Shown one piece after another: positions 16,152 to 23,797 of a DNA stretch of 40,825 nt (positions within the stretch are counted from its first letter, which is position 1; each line of letters opens with the position of its first letter). A program made the translations under genes and the position numbers. Below the pieces are notes generated by a model. That model was given only the letters and a program-made list of their open reading frames with translations, made no database searches and was not told the DNA's origin. This stretch comes from an uncultured Gammaproteobacteria bacterium. GTDB lineage: Bacteria > Pseudomonadota > Gammaproteobacteria > Pseudomonadales > Litorivicinaceae. The stretch is from positions 1 to 40,825 of the forward strand of contig CAJWIY010000013.1 of assembly GCA_913042205.1 (NCBI GenBank), written 5' to 3'.

Positions 16152-16924
16152 CAGGCCACCTGCCCTGTCGTTGTTCGAGCCAACTCTCTCAACTTTTCGC
16201 GGGTATCCTTGATTATACTGGCAAGGATCGACACCGCGATTTCATCGGCGGTTTCAGCGTGAATCTCAATACCTGCAGGCGCACAAATACGGTTAATATC
16301 AGACTCCATCACACCATCATCGATAAGTTGTTCTTTTAATTTTTTAGCTTTTTTGGAGCTGGCAATGAAGTAGATTTTTCCAACCGTGTACCGGAGTGCT
16401 TGCTTCAGACCGTCTTTATCCTTTTTTCCCTGAGTAGCAACTACAGCAACTTCAAAGAGACCGTTCGGGTCAGTCCCATCCTCAAAACGTACAAGTGGTA
16501 TAGACAGCATCGGTGCAACAGTTTCCAATTTGTCAGCCACGGGAGTCGCACCCACCAACAACACAGATCGACGACGGAGTCTTGGCTCGACTAGAAGTTC
16601 AATACTTCCACCAGAGTGACACGCCATGTGCACGTCACGTACCCCATTCTCCGTAACCGTTTTCCCGGTCGACGGAGAGATCCGCACGACCATTGGCTTT
16701 CCATCGCTTAACACATCAGCCACAGCTTTCGTAACAACGGGTTGCGCACATCCACCACCTATCCATCCAAAAATATCACCATCAGGTGAGATCACGGCCT
16801 TGTCACCAGGTTTCCCTGAAGAGGGGGATTCAGCCCGAATTACAGTCGCTATGACGTAAGGCTGGTTGGCCAATTCAAACGCATTGAGGGCGTCCAACCA
16901 ACTTGTTATCTTTGGTGCGTTCAT
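16151..16924 (-). CDS. coxF: CoxF, XdhC family maturation factor
   Basis: A 257-residue XdhC-family protein in the position of coxF, directly after coxE. It contains TVIRAESPSSGKPGDKAVI near residues 27-45 and the GWIGGGCAQPVV motif near 53-64 with one conserved cysteine. A second motif, VHMACHSGGSIELLVEP, lies near 98-114. A compact Rossmann-like C-terminal half begins at RRSVLLVGATPVA. CoxF is thought to take part in building the Mo-Cu centre of CO dehydrogenase, probably by handling the molybdenum cofactor. GGAGAG precedes the ATG. It is shorter than the second XdhC in this operon and clearly diverged from it. Confidence 0.85.
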   Translation of the reverse strand: MNAPKITSWLDALNAFELANQPYVIATVIRAESPSSGKPGDKAVISPDGDIFGWIGGGCAQPVVTKAVADVLSDGKPMVVRISPSTGKTVTENGVRDVHMACHSGGSIELLVEPRLRRRSVLLVGATPVADKLETVAPMLSIPLVRFEDGTDPNGLFEVAVVATQGKKDKDGLKQALRYTVGKIYFIASSKKAKKLKEQLIDDGVMESDINRICAPAGIEIHAETADEIAVSILASIIKDTREKLRELARTTTGQVA

Positions 16925-16939
16925 GTCTCTCCGCTCCGT

Positions 16940-18127
16940 TCACTTGAGAGAAGTCACAGACTTCTGGATTTCCTTAAGATTTGCTGCGCTATGCCATTCA
17001 TTAACTAAGGGCTTGATCAACTGGATACAACGACTCATGCCGGCGACTGATCTATTCGGATAAAACCAGTCAATGGTACCTCCTTTGCCCCTTACCCTGC
17101 GCATTACATTATGAAGAGCAGTGGGATCGTCTGTATCGTAGCCATCCGAGAATATCCAAAGTCGAGTTCCCCTAGTCAACCTGGCCCCATCCGCATCGAA
17201 ACAAATTCGTTTCAGGTTTGACGCAATTTTTGTACCCCCCTGAAAACCAGCTGCTATCGTATTAATTTTAGCGTGCATCTTTGGATTATCTTTAAGCAAA
17301 AGTTCGGTTACCTCGGCAGACTGCACATGAAACACGAACACTCGAATCGGAAGCCACCGAGAGAATGCCCGCGCTAAACGTAGATAGAATTCTGCGTAGG
17401 CTTCCATTGAACGAGAAACATCGATTGCCATGACAATATTCGGTGTCTCTTTCCGTTGCTTTTGCCACGCCGGTATCACTCCATCACCACCGAACCGCAA
17501 CATACTCTGAGTGGTCTTCCGGAGATTCAAAAATCGTCCACGGTCAGAAACGTTCCAGCGTCGGGTGGGTACATTAAGTAGTTGGCTCCTCACTGTTCTG
17601 GCACAGCGCTCCAAAAGCGCTAGATCAGCTGGCATCCAATTTGTCTCAGTATCCTCCGTAGAGGGATCTGTTAGGCTCGCACCGCCTGTTGCCTTCTGTT
17701 TTGTTTTAGACATATTTTCTTGGTCAGAGCAGGCTGGATTGTCACCGGTTTGTGGCAGACCACCGGGTGCTGACTCACCCATTGATTTCGATTTCGCAAT
17801 CGCTTGCTGCAGAGTAGTCGACCGACGTGTCGTGCCGGTGACTTTAACGGAACCTTTCAAGGTTTGTGGAAACCAAAACGCGTTAAAGAGCCCAGACCAG
17901 AGACGCCACTCCTGAACCGACTGGCAAATTATTGGTCGCCAGAGCTGCTCAACTCGCCTACTAGTAAGCGGTCCATCACAGAATCCGAGTACTTCAACTA
18001 AGAGCGAAGCATCTTGAATCGAAGTTCGGATACCGTTTTCCCGCAAATAGTCACAAAACTCGACTATGCGTTCTGTGGGAAGACTAGGGTCCGCCAATGA
18101 TTCTTCGAACCGTATCGTCACTGACAT
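16940..18127 (-). CDS. coxE: CoxE, von Willebrand factor A domain maturation protein
   Basis: A 395-residue VWA-domain protein. The metal-ion-dependent adhesion site is in VMAIDVSRSM, with D236, S238 and S240, and the fold continues through VFVFHVQSAEVTEL and GTRLWIFSDGYDT. Residues 105-165 form a low-complexity Ser, Thr and Gly linker. CoxE partners the AAA+ protein CoxD, much as MoxR ATPases partner VWA proteins, in introducing sulfur and copper into the active site of CO dehydrogenase. The assigned ATG overlaps coxD by 44 bases; a later TTG near 18100 is possible because conserved sequence begins about residue 17. Confidence 0.9.
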   Translation of the reverse strand: MSVTIRFEESLADPSLPTERIVEFCDYLRENGIRTSIQDASLLVEVLGFCDGPLTSRRVEQLWRPIICQSVQEWRLWSGLFNAFWFPQTLKGSVKVTGTTRRSTTLQQAIAKSKSMGESAPGGLPQTGDNPACSDQENMSKTKQKATGGASLTDPSTEDTETNWMPADLALLERCARTVRSQLLNVPTRRWNVSDRGRFLNLRKTTQSMLRFGGDGVIPAWQKQRKETPNIVMAIDVSRSMEAYAEFYLRLARAFSRWLPIRVFVFHVQSAEVTELLLKDNPKMHAKINTIAAGFQGGTKIASNLKRICFDADGARLTRGTRLWIFSDGYDTDDPTALHNVMRRVRGKGGTIDWFYPNRSVAGMSRCIQLIKPLVNEWHSAANLKEIQKSVTSLK

Positions 18128-18965
18128 CGCTTCTATCTCGCGCGGTTTTAATCAGGCAACTCAAGGATTGCTTGATTACTTCAATGTCATCGGGAAGCTC
18201 TCTCAAGCCAAAAAGTGTCAGGGCCCTCAGCCAGTCGATTGCCTCTGCAATACCTGGTCTTTTCTCCAGGTCCTCTTTGCGAAGTGCGCTAACAAATTGC
18301 GCCGCCCGGTTGACCAAGTTCAAGTCCGCCTCAGGTACTTTAAGTCGCAAAATTTCGGTCTCTCGTATGACATCAGGATAATCAAGAAAGTGGTAGAGGC
18401 ACCTCCGTCTCAATGCATCTGATAAGTCACGGGTCCCGTTACTGGTCAGAATAACCACGGGGGTTACTACCGATGACACTGTTCCGAGTTCAGGTATAGA
18501 CACTTGATATTCCGATAACGCCTCCAACAGGTAAGCCTCAAATGCCTCGTCGGATCGGTCAATCTCATCTACAAGTAGAACGGCCCCAGTATCATCTTGC
18601 AGCGCCCTGAGAATAGGTTTCTTAATTAAGAAATCTTCTGAATAGATGGTTGCCGACTCGACAGACTCAGACTTTGACTCTGCTAGCCGGATCTCGGTCA
18701 ACTGACGGCCATAATTCCACTCATAGACTGCGTCATGATGATCAAGACCCTCGAAACATTGAAGACGTATTAACCTGCGCGAAGTTACTTTTGATAACGC
18801 ATGAGCCAGCTCTGTTTTTCCAACCCCTGCATCTCCCTCGATCAACAGTGGACGCTGCAAAGTCAGGGCTAAATATACTGAACCCGCGAGCTGTTCATCG
18901 CACAAGTATCCGGAGTGAAATAAATCACTCCGGATTTTTTTGATTTTTGGTTGCAAGGCATCCAT
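18084..18965 (-). CDS. coxD: CoxD, MoxR-type AAA+ ATPase
   Basis: A 293-residue AAA+ ATPase of the MoxR class. Walker A is GDAGVGKT at residues 44-51, Walker B is LLVDEID at 130-136, and sensor 1 is in VVILTSNGTRDLSD, with arginines in LRRRCLYHFLDYP. The Oligotropha CoxD protein is needed for post-translational sulfur and copper loading of the CO dehydrogenase active site, and this gene is in the matching place. The ATG at 18965 follows the coxG stop by 11 bases without a good Shine-Dalgarno, suggesting translational coupling. Codons 11-19 form a perfect hairpin. The 14-bp palindrome CTGCTAATTAGCAG (18974-18987) covers the coxG stop. Confidence 0.93.
   Translation of the reverse strand: MDALQPKIKKIRSDLFHSGYLCDEQLAGSVYLALTLQRPLLIEGDAGVGKTELAHALSKVTSRRLIRLQCFEGLDHHDAVYEWNYGRQLTEIRLAESKSESVESATIYSEDFLIKKPILRALQDDTGAVLLVDEIDRSDEAFEAYLLEALSEYQVSIPELGTVSSVVTPVVILTSNGTRDLSDALRRRCLYHFLDYPDVIRETEILRLKVPEADLNLVNRAAQFVSALRKEDLEKRPGIAEAIDWLRALTLFGLRELPDDIEVIKQSLSCLIKTARDRSDVSDDTVRRIIGGP
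18910..18941 (+). terminator. Terminator-like hairpin antisense to coxD
   Basis: CCGGAGTGA (18910-18918) and TCACTCCGG (18925-18933) pair perfectly around a six-base AATAAA loop. On the plus strand they are followed by an A and a run of T, the form of an intrinsic terminator. The element lies inside the first 20 codons of coxD. On the coxD mRNA the same stem forms, but with an A-run before it, so it would act there as structure or a processing site and not as a terminator. Confidence 0.6.
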
Positions 18966-18976
18966 GACGGTAACTG

Positions 18977-19573
18977 CTAATTAGCAGGATTTTTTCCGAA
19001 AAGACCCCCAAGCCAGTTTTTAAGTAGCGCCCAGACGATGCCCAGACCGTTGAGTTCTTTGGAAGACTCACCGGTTTGGAGGGCTGTTGCCGAAGAGTCT
19101 GTCAATGTATCCGGCCCATCCAGTGCCCGCGCCTTAGATATGAAGTTATCTACAAACTGGTTCAAGATGACGTCTGATACCTGGACCATCATCCTCCCCC
19201 CAAATTGTGCGAACTTGCCGTTAACTATGACGACAGCTTTTCCGATCAAAGTAGCTTCTCCATTTCCATCATCCTCAATGACAGCCTCGAGCTCCATGGA
19301 TGCTGACGATCCACCCTTATCAGCGCCCTTACCCTTCAGTGTCATGGATCGGTTAGCCTCATCCACCTCCAGAATTGCGACCTCACCACCAAACTGGGCA
19401 GTCGCTGGTCCGACTTTGACTTTTACCGATCCTCTGTACGCGTTATCTCCTAGGCGCTCGCCAAGGCTGGCGCCTGGCATACAAGAGGCTATCTCTTCCA
19501 GATCCGAAAGGATGGCCCACGCCTTGGCGCAGGACACACCCAATTGGTAGCGTTTGTCGAGTTTGACTTCCAC
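18977..19573 (-). CDS. coxG: CoxG, SRPBCC-fold CO dehydrogenase membrane partner
   Basis: A 198-residue protein of the SRPBCC/CoxG family. Residues 1-145 form the lipid-binding fold, with the family start RYQLGVSCAKAWAILSDLEEIASCMPGA and the GSVKVKVGPATAQFGGEV strand pair. A Ser/Thr-rich linker leads to a C-terminal amphipathic tail (GIVWALLKNWLGGLFGK) suited to membrane attachment. CoxG recruits CO dehydrogenase to the membrane, and published work on other bacteria indicates that it delivers quinone to the enzyme. AGGAG precedes the GTG start at 19573. Here it follows coxL directly, before the maturation genes, so it would be made in step with the enzyme. Confidence 0.9.
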   Translation of the reverse strand: MEVKLDKRYQLGVSCAKAWAILSDLEEIASCMPGASLGERLGDNAYRGSVKVKVGPATAQFGGEVAILEVDEANRSMTLKGKGADKGGSSASMELEAVIEDDGNGEATLIGKAVVIVNGKFAQFGGRMMVQVSDVILNQFVDNFISKARALDGPDTLTDSSATALQTGESSKELNGLGIVWALLKNWLGGLFGKNPAN

Positions 19574-19582
19574 TCAGTTCTC

Positions 19583-21994
19583 CTACAATTGAACACCTTC
19601 TTCCTTTAGTTTCTTCCATATCCGATATGACGTATGTGGCATATCGATATGGCTTACACCAAGGTGAGCAAATGCATCGACGACGGCTGAGGTGAAAGTT
19701 GGTATCGATCCCACGTGTGGAGATTCGGCTACACCTTTCGCCCCGATAGGATGGTGGGGAGACGGAGTTACTGTGTAGTCCGTTTCCCATGCCGGAGTCT
19801 CGACCGCAGTCGGTAAGAAATAATCCATCAAAGTATTACCTAATAGATTCCCTTGCTCATCGAACGGCATCTGCTGTCCCATCGCGACAGCGAATCCCTC
19901 GGTTAGTCCGCCGTGAATCTGGCCATCGATGATCATCGGATTGATTCGGGTACCGCAATCATCCAACGCATAGAAACGACGAATGGATGACTCGCCTGTC
20001 CCCTTATCGATGTCGACAACACACAGATAAATACCAAACGGGTAGGTGAAATTCGGTGGATCATAATAATGTACCGCTTCAAGACCCGGCTCTAAACCCT
20101 CTGGCGGCTGCTGGTATGCCGCGAAAGCGATGTCTGCCATCGTTTTAAATTGGTCCTCATTACCGCGAACTTTAAACCGATCGATCTCCCAATCGAGGTC
20201 AGACTCAGAAACCTCAAGAAGATGCGCGGCGATCTTTTTGGCCTTCGCATGGATTTTCCTCGCAGCCATCGCAATGGCTGCACCAGCTACTGGAGTCGAC
20301 CGTGACCCGTAGGTCCCCAGACCATAGGGAGCGGTGGACGTATCACCCTCCTCGATCTGAATGACCTCGCTTGGGATGCCCAGCTCACTCGCAATTATTT
20401 GTGCGTATGTCGTCTGGTGTCCCTGTCCTTGGGTGATAGTGCCCATACGAGCGATCGCGCTACCAGTTGGGTGTATCCTTATTTCACAGGAATCAAACAT
20501 CCCAACCCCTAGGATATCGCACATTTTTGTTGGACCAGCGCCGACCACCTCGGTAAAGGTCACAAGACCAATACCCATCAGCGTTGGACTATTGGGATCA
20601 TTCCGTTTTTCTTGTTGCTCTGCCCTCAAGGCTTTGTAATCCACGGCGTCGAGAACTTTCTCAAGGGCGGTGTGGTAATCGCCTGAGTCATACTCGAACC
20701 CGAACGGACTGGTATACGGGAACTGGTCCTTACGGATAAGGTTTTTCCGACGTATCTCAGCTTTGTCGATGTCAAGCTTCTGCGCGAGCACGTCAACCAT
20801 TCGCTCGATCAGGTAGACAGCCTCAGTCACACGGAAAGAACAACGATAGGCCACTCCACCGGGTGCCTTATTGGTATACACGCCCTTCACACTGCAGTGC
20901 GCGGCCGAAATATCATAACTTCCTGAGCAAATATGGAAGAGACCTGCGGGGAATTTTGTTGGGTCCGCACACGCGTCAAACGCGCCGTGATCGGCGACAA
21001 CGTCAACCTTTAAACCCAAAATTTTTCCATCTTCCGTCGCGGCGAGGTGTCCATCCATATGATAATCCCGGGCAAATGCGGTGCTGGAAATATTTTCGAT
21101 TCTGTCCTCCGACCACTTCACCGGCTTGCCCAGAACAATTGAGGAGACGATCGCACACACATATCCCGGGTAGACACCAACCTTGTTTCCGAAGCCCCCA
21201 CCAATATCTGGGCTAATGATACGGACCTTTGACTCGGGGACGCCGCTCAGCATTGAGACCACAGTCCTGACAACGTGCGGTGCCTGAGAGGTCATCCAGG
21301 TAGTTAACTCACCCTTGATCGGATCGAAACTAGCCACACAGCCACAGGTCTCGAGTGGACATGGATGCACTCGTGGATAGAGCATGTGTTGTGAGACTGT
21401 TACAGGGGCCGATGCGAATACATCATCGGCGGCTGACTTATCCCCCGCCTCCCAGGTAAAGATATGGTTATGATGCTCCCGCGGGCCGTGGGCGCCCTCA
21501 TTTTTGCCGGCAAGATCCTCTCTTAGAACAGGCGCATCGGCCTCGAGGGCAGCGTAAGGGTCCATCACCACAGGCAGTTCTTCATATTCAACTTCAACTG
21601 CCTCTACACCATCGGCTGCAATATAACGGTCATCGGCGATCACAATCGCAACTTCCTGCATTTGAAAATGGACCTTTTCGTCCGCCAAGACTGCCGCAAC
21701 GTCGCCGGCTAAGGTTGGCATCCAATGGAGATTGAGAGGTTTTAAGTCATCGGCCGTAAGTACAGCATGCACGCCCGGAATCGCAAGTGCATCGTCTTTT
21801 TTTATGTTTTTGATTCGACCATGAGCTATCGGTGACCGGACAATATCCATGTGCAGCATGCCAGGTAATTTGATGTCATCGCAGTACTGACCTTTCCCTT
21901 GTATGAAGCGCGCGTCTTCTTTACGAAGTCGCGAGTCTCCCATACCCTGCAGTTCGGCCTGTCGCTCTTCAGGTGTCTTTACTGGTGCGTTCAT
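19583..21994 (-). CDS. coxL: Form I aerobic carbon monoxide dehydrogenase large subunit
   Basis: The catalytic Mo-Cu subunit, 803 residues against about 809 in Oligotropha. It oxidises CO with water to CO2, two protons and two electrons. The active-site loop reads AYRCSFR, with C385 as the expected S-Cu ligand; this is the form I signature, unlike the AYRGAGR of form II. The glutamine near the molybdenum is Q237 (TSQAPH), and the catalytic base is E757 in GVAESP. The cofactor segment GQGHQTTYAQ is intact. GGGAG lies six bases before the ATG. The gene is 13 bases after coxS and 9 before coxG. All key residues are present, so activity on CO is strongly expected. Confidence 0.97.
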   Translation of the reverse strand: MNAPVKTPEERQAELQGMGDSRLRKEDARFIQGKGQYCDDIKLPGMLHMDIVRSPIAHGRIKNIKKDDALAIPGVHAVLTADDLKPLNLHWMPTLAGDVAAVLADEKVHFQMQEVAIVIADDRYIAADGVEAVEVEYEELPVVMDPYAALEADAPVLREDLAGKNEGAHGPREHHNHIFTWEAGDKSAADDVFASAPVTVSQHMLYPRVHPCPLETCGCVASFDPIKGELTTWMTSQAPHVVRTVVSMLSGVPESKVRIISPDIGGGFGNKVGVYPGYVCAIVSSIVLGKPVKWSEDRIENISSTAFARDYHMDGHLAATEDGKILGLKVDVVADHGAFDACADPTKFPAGLFHICSGSYDISAAHCSVKGVYTNKAPGGVAYRCSFRVTEAVYLIERMVDVLAQKLDIDKAEIRRKNLIRKDQFPYTSPFGFEYDSGDYHTALEKVLDAVDYKALRAEQQEKRNDPNSPTLMGIGLVTFTEVVGAGPTKMCDILGVGMFDSCEIRIHPTGSAIARMGTITQGQGHQTTYAQIIASELGIPSEVIQIEEGDTSTAPYGLGTYGSRSTPVAGAAIAMAARKIHAKAKKIAAHLLEVSESDLDWEIDRFKVRGNEDQFKTMADIAFAAYQQPPEGLEPGLEAVHYYDPPNFTYPFGIYLCVVDIDKGTGESSIRRFYALDDCGTRINPMIIDGQIHGGLTEGFAVAMGQQMPFDEQGNLLGNTLMDYFLPTAVETPAWETDYTVTPSPHHPIGAKGVAESPHVGSIPTFTSAVVDAFAHLGVSHIDMPHTSYRIWKKLKEEGVQL

Positions 21995-22007
21995 ATGGTT
22001 CTCCCGA

Positions 22008-22499
22008 TCAGGCCGAGGCCGTTTCCTTATCTTGCAATTTCGTCGCCGCAGATTGCACGGCTTTTATAATGTTCTGGTACCCGGTACAGCGACATAGATT
22101 GCCGCTGATTCCGGTACGAATCTCATCTTCAGTTGGGTTGGGATTCTCCTGGAGGAATCGATAGGAGCGCATCAACATTCCGGGTGTGCAGTAGCCGCAT
22201 TGTAGTCCATGCTCCTCATAAAACGCCTCTTGCACAGGGTGCAAGACGCCATTTTCTGCGAGTCCCTCTACCGTCTTCACATCCGAACCGTCGCATTGGA
22301 CCGCCAAGTGCGTGCAAGCTTTGACGCTCTCGCCATCAATATCGACCGTGCAGGCCCCGCATTGACTGGTCTCGCAACCAATGTGTGCGCCCGTCAGATT
22401 CATTTGCTCTCTGAGGAAATGAACCAACAGAGTCCTACTATCTACCAATTGCTCGACCTGCTGACCATTGAGTGTCATCTTTACTATTTGCTTTGCCAT
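22008..22499 (-). CDS. coxS: CO dehydrogenase small iron-sulfur subunit
   Basis: A subunit of 163 residues carrying two [2Fe-2S] clusters that pass electrons from the molybdenum centre to FAD. The plant-ferredoxin-type cluster is bound by C42, C47, C50 and C62 ([10 protein letters not shown] and KAC). The second is bound by C101, C104, C136 and C138 (QCGYCTPG and NLCRCTGYQ). All eight ligands are present and the length matches the family. The upstream GGATG is only a moderate ribosome site. The gene lies between coxM and coxL, the usual form I order M-S-L. Confidence 0.96.
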   Translation of the reverse strand: MAKQIVKMTLNGQQVEQLVDSRTLLVHFLREQMNLTGAHIGCETSQCGACTVDIDGESVKACTHLAVQCDGSDVKTVEGLAENGVLHPVQEAFYEEHGLQCGYCTPGMLMRSYRFLQENPNPTEDEIRTGISGNLCRCTGYQNIIKAVQSAATKLQDKETASA

Positions 22500-22518
22500 T
22501 GTTCACATCCTTATTCAA

Positions 22519-23382
22519 TTAGTTTGCTCTAGAGAGCGCCTCCGCGATGGCACGCTGGACCATCTGTCCCGCCATCGCTGTTTTATATTCAACATCACCC
22601 CGTAGATCCTCTGCAGGATCACAAATTGCCATCGCTTTCTCGGCCGCGTGTTTTATCAACTCATCAGTCACTGCCTGACCCGAAAGGACCGCCTCCGCGT
22701 CATGAGCACGAATCGCCGTCGGTCCCAGATTGGTTAGTGTGATCCGGATGTGGGAAACTTTGCCGCCTGACAGAGCAACGACAACTGCACATGCGGCTGT
22801 GGCCCAATCACCTGTTTTGCGCTTCAGTTTTCGATACGAATAACCTGCCCCGTCTGGGAAAGCCTTGACCGTGATGGCGGTCAATATGTCGTCATCATTC
22901 AGCGCGGTCCAGTAGGTTCCAAGGAAAAATTCTGACGCAGGGATCTGACGTGCGCCGGCTGGCCCCACGACAGTCATCACCGCGTCACAGGCGAGTGCAA
23001 GGGCCGGATGATCGTTCGCAGGATCTCCATGAGCAATATCGCCGCCGATGGTGCCGCGATTCCTGACCTGTGGGTCGGCAATCAATTTCGCTGCCTCAGG
23101 AAGGAGGGGAACTTTCTCGTTCAAGATTGGGTCTGCTATAACGGCGTTTTCAGTCGTCATCGCTCCAATAGTAATATTATCACCGACGACTGATACGCCG
23201 CTCAGTTCTGATATTCTGTTGATGTCGACAAGATGCTCGGGCATCGCGAAACGGAGCTTCATCATTGGTAGCAAGCTATGGCCACCCGCCAGTATTTTTG
23301 CTTCAGACCCGAGGCTCGACAACAAGCCAACAGCTTCCTCAACTGTGGACGGGCGATGATACTCAAAGCTAGGAGGGATCAT
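22519..23382 (-). CDS. coxM: CO dehydrogenase medium FAD-binding subunit
   Basis: The flavoprotein subunit, 287 residues, which receives electrons from CoxS and hands them to the respiratory chain. FAD-binding motifs are AGGHS at residues 32-36, followed by LLPMMKLR, and TIGGD at 111-115, followed by IAHGDPAND; both match known CoxM proteins. The C-terminal domain from about residue 180 is the usual CO-dehydrogenase flavoprotein C-domain. The ATG at 23382 has GGAG seven bases upstream, and that GGAG sits in one arm of an inverted repeat. This is the first gene of the operon. Its promoter should lie between 23383 and about 23560. Confidence 0.96.
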   Translation of the reverse strand: MIPPSFEYHRPSTVEEAVGLLSSLGSEAKILAGGHSLLPMMKLRFAMPEHLVDINRISELSGVSVVGDNITIGAMTTENAVIADPILNEKVPLLPEAAKLIADPQVRNRGTIGGDIAHGDPANDHPALALACDAVMTVVGPAGARQIPASEFFLGTYWTALNDDDILTAITVKAFPDGAGYSYRKLKRKTGDWATAACAVVVALSGGKVSHIRITLTNLGPTAIRAHDAEAVLSGQAVTDELIKHAAEKAMAICDPAEDLRGDVEYKTAMAGQMVQRAIAEALSRAN

Positions 23383-23386
23383 GGTA

Positions 23387-23414
23387 ATCTCCAGTTGTTT
23401 TAATTATTGGAGAT
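23387..23414 (-). promoter_or_regulatory. Inverted repeat enclosing the coxM ribosome-binding site
   Basis: In the coxM leader, ATCTCCA pairs perfectly with TGGAGAT across a 14-base A/T-rich loop. The second arm contains the GGAG that serves as the coxM Shine-Dalgarno. The fold would hide the ribosome site; as DNA, the same repeat could be a protein-binding site. Confidence 0.5.
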
Positions 23415-23574
23415 CGTCCAGATTGAACGTCTTTGTTCTAATGCTTCCCTGCTGAAACCTCGACGATCTCAGGACCCTGTAAAGATGCCCTCTTTTTAAT
23501 CAATAGACAAGCCCTCATTTACAGTTTTGTTGGTGAACGAATACAATTTGACGGGGATTTTAGGGCGAGCAGAA

Positions 23575-23751
23575 ATGAGTGACGAAAAACTTACACGGAT
23601 CGGCCGCTACCAGACCGCATGGAATCGATCCGATTTAGAAAGAGAGCTGCGTGATGAAGATCAAGGAGACCCTGCTAAGATAGAGGCACTCCGGGAGATC
23701 GGCCGTAAACTTAAGCCTGAGACGAGGGATCCAGAGGGGAAAACAGATTAA
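23575..23751 (+). CDS. Small charged hypothetical protein divergent from coxM
   Basis: A 58-residue protein beginning MSDEKLTRI, read from the ATG at 23575; an upstream in-frame TTG at 23527 is less likely. It is very hydrophilic, with alternating Glu, Asp, Arg and Lys (SDLERELRDEDQGD), no cysteine and no membrane span, and is probably helical. An AGGG lies about nine bases before the ATG. It is divergent from coxM with about 190 bases between, so the two could share a control region. No family is recognised. Confidence 0.5.
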   Translation: MSDEKLTRIGRYQTAWNRSDLERELRDEDQGDPAKIEALREIGRKLKPETRDPEGKTD

Positions 23752-23797
23752 CCGCACACTTCTTGTTTTTATCGACTGACAAAAACACGCGTGAGCA

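Noticed and set aside
19443-19790. 115-codon minus-strand frame bridging coxL and coxG
   Set aside because: It lies out of frame across two well-supported genes and is a reading-frame shadow.
20130-20312. Plus-strand frames inside coxL and other cox genes
   Set aside because: They are antisense shadows of strongly conserved genes, without ribosome sites or family features.
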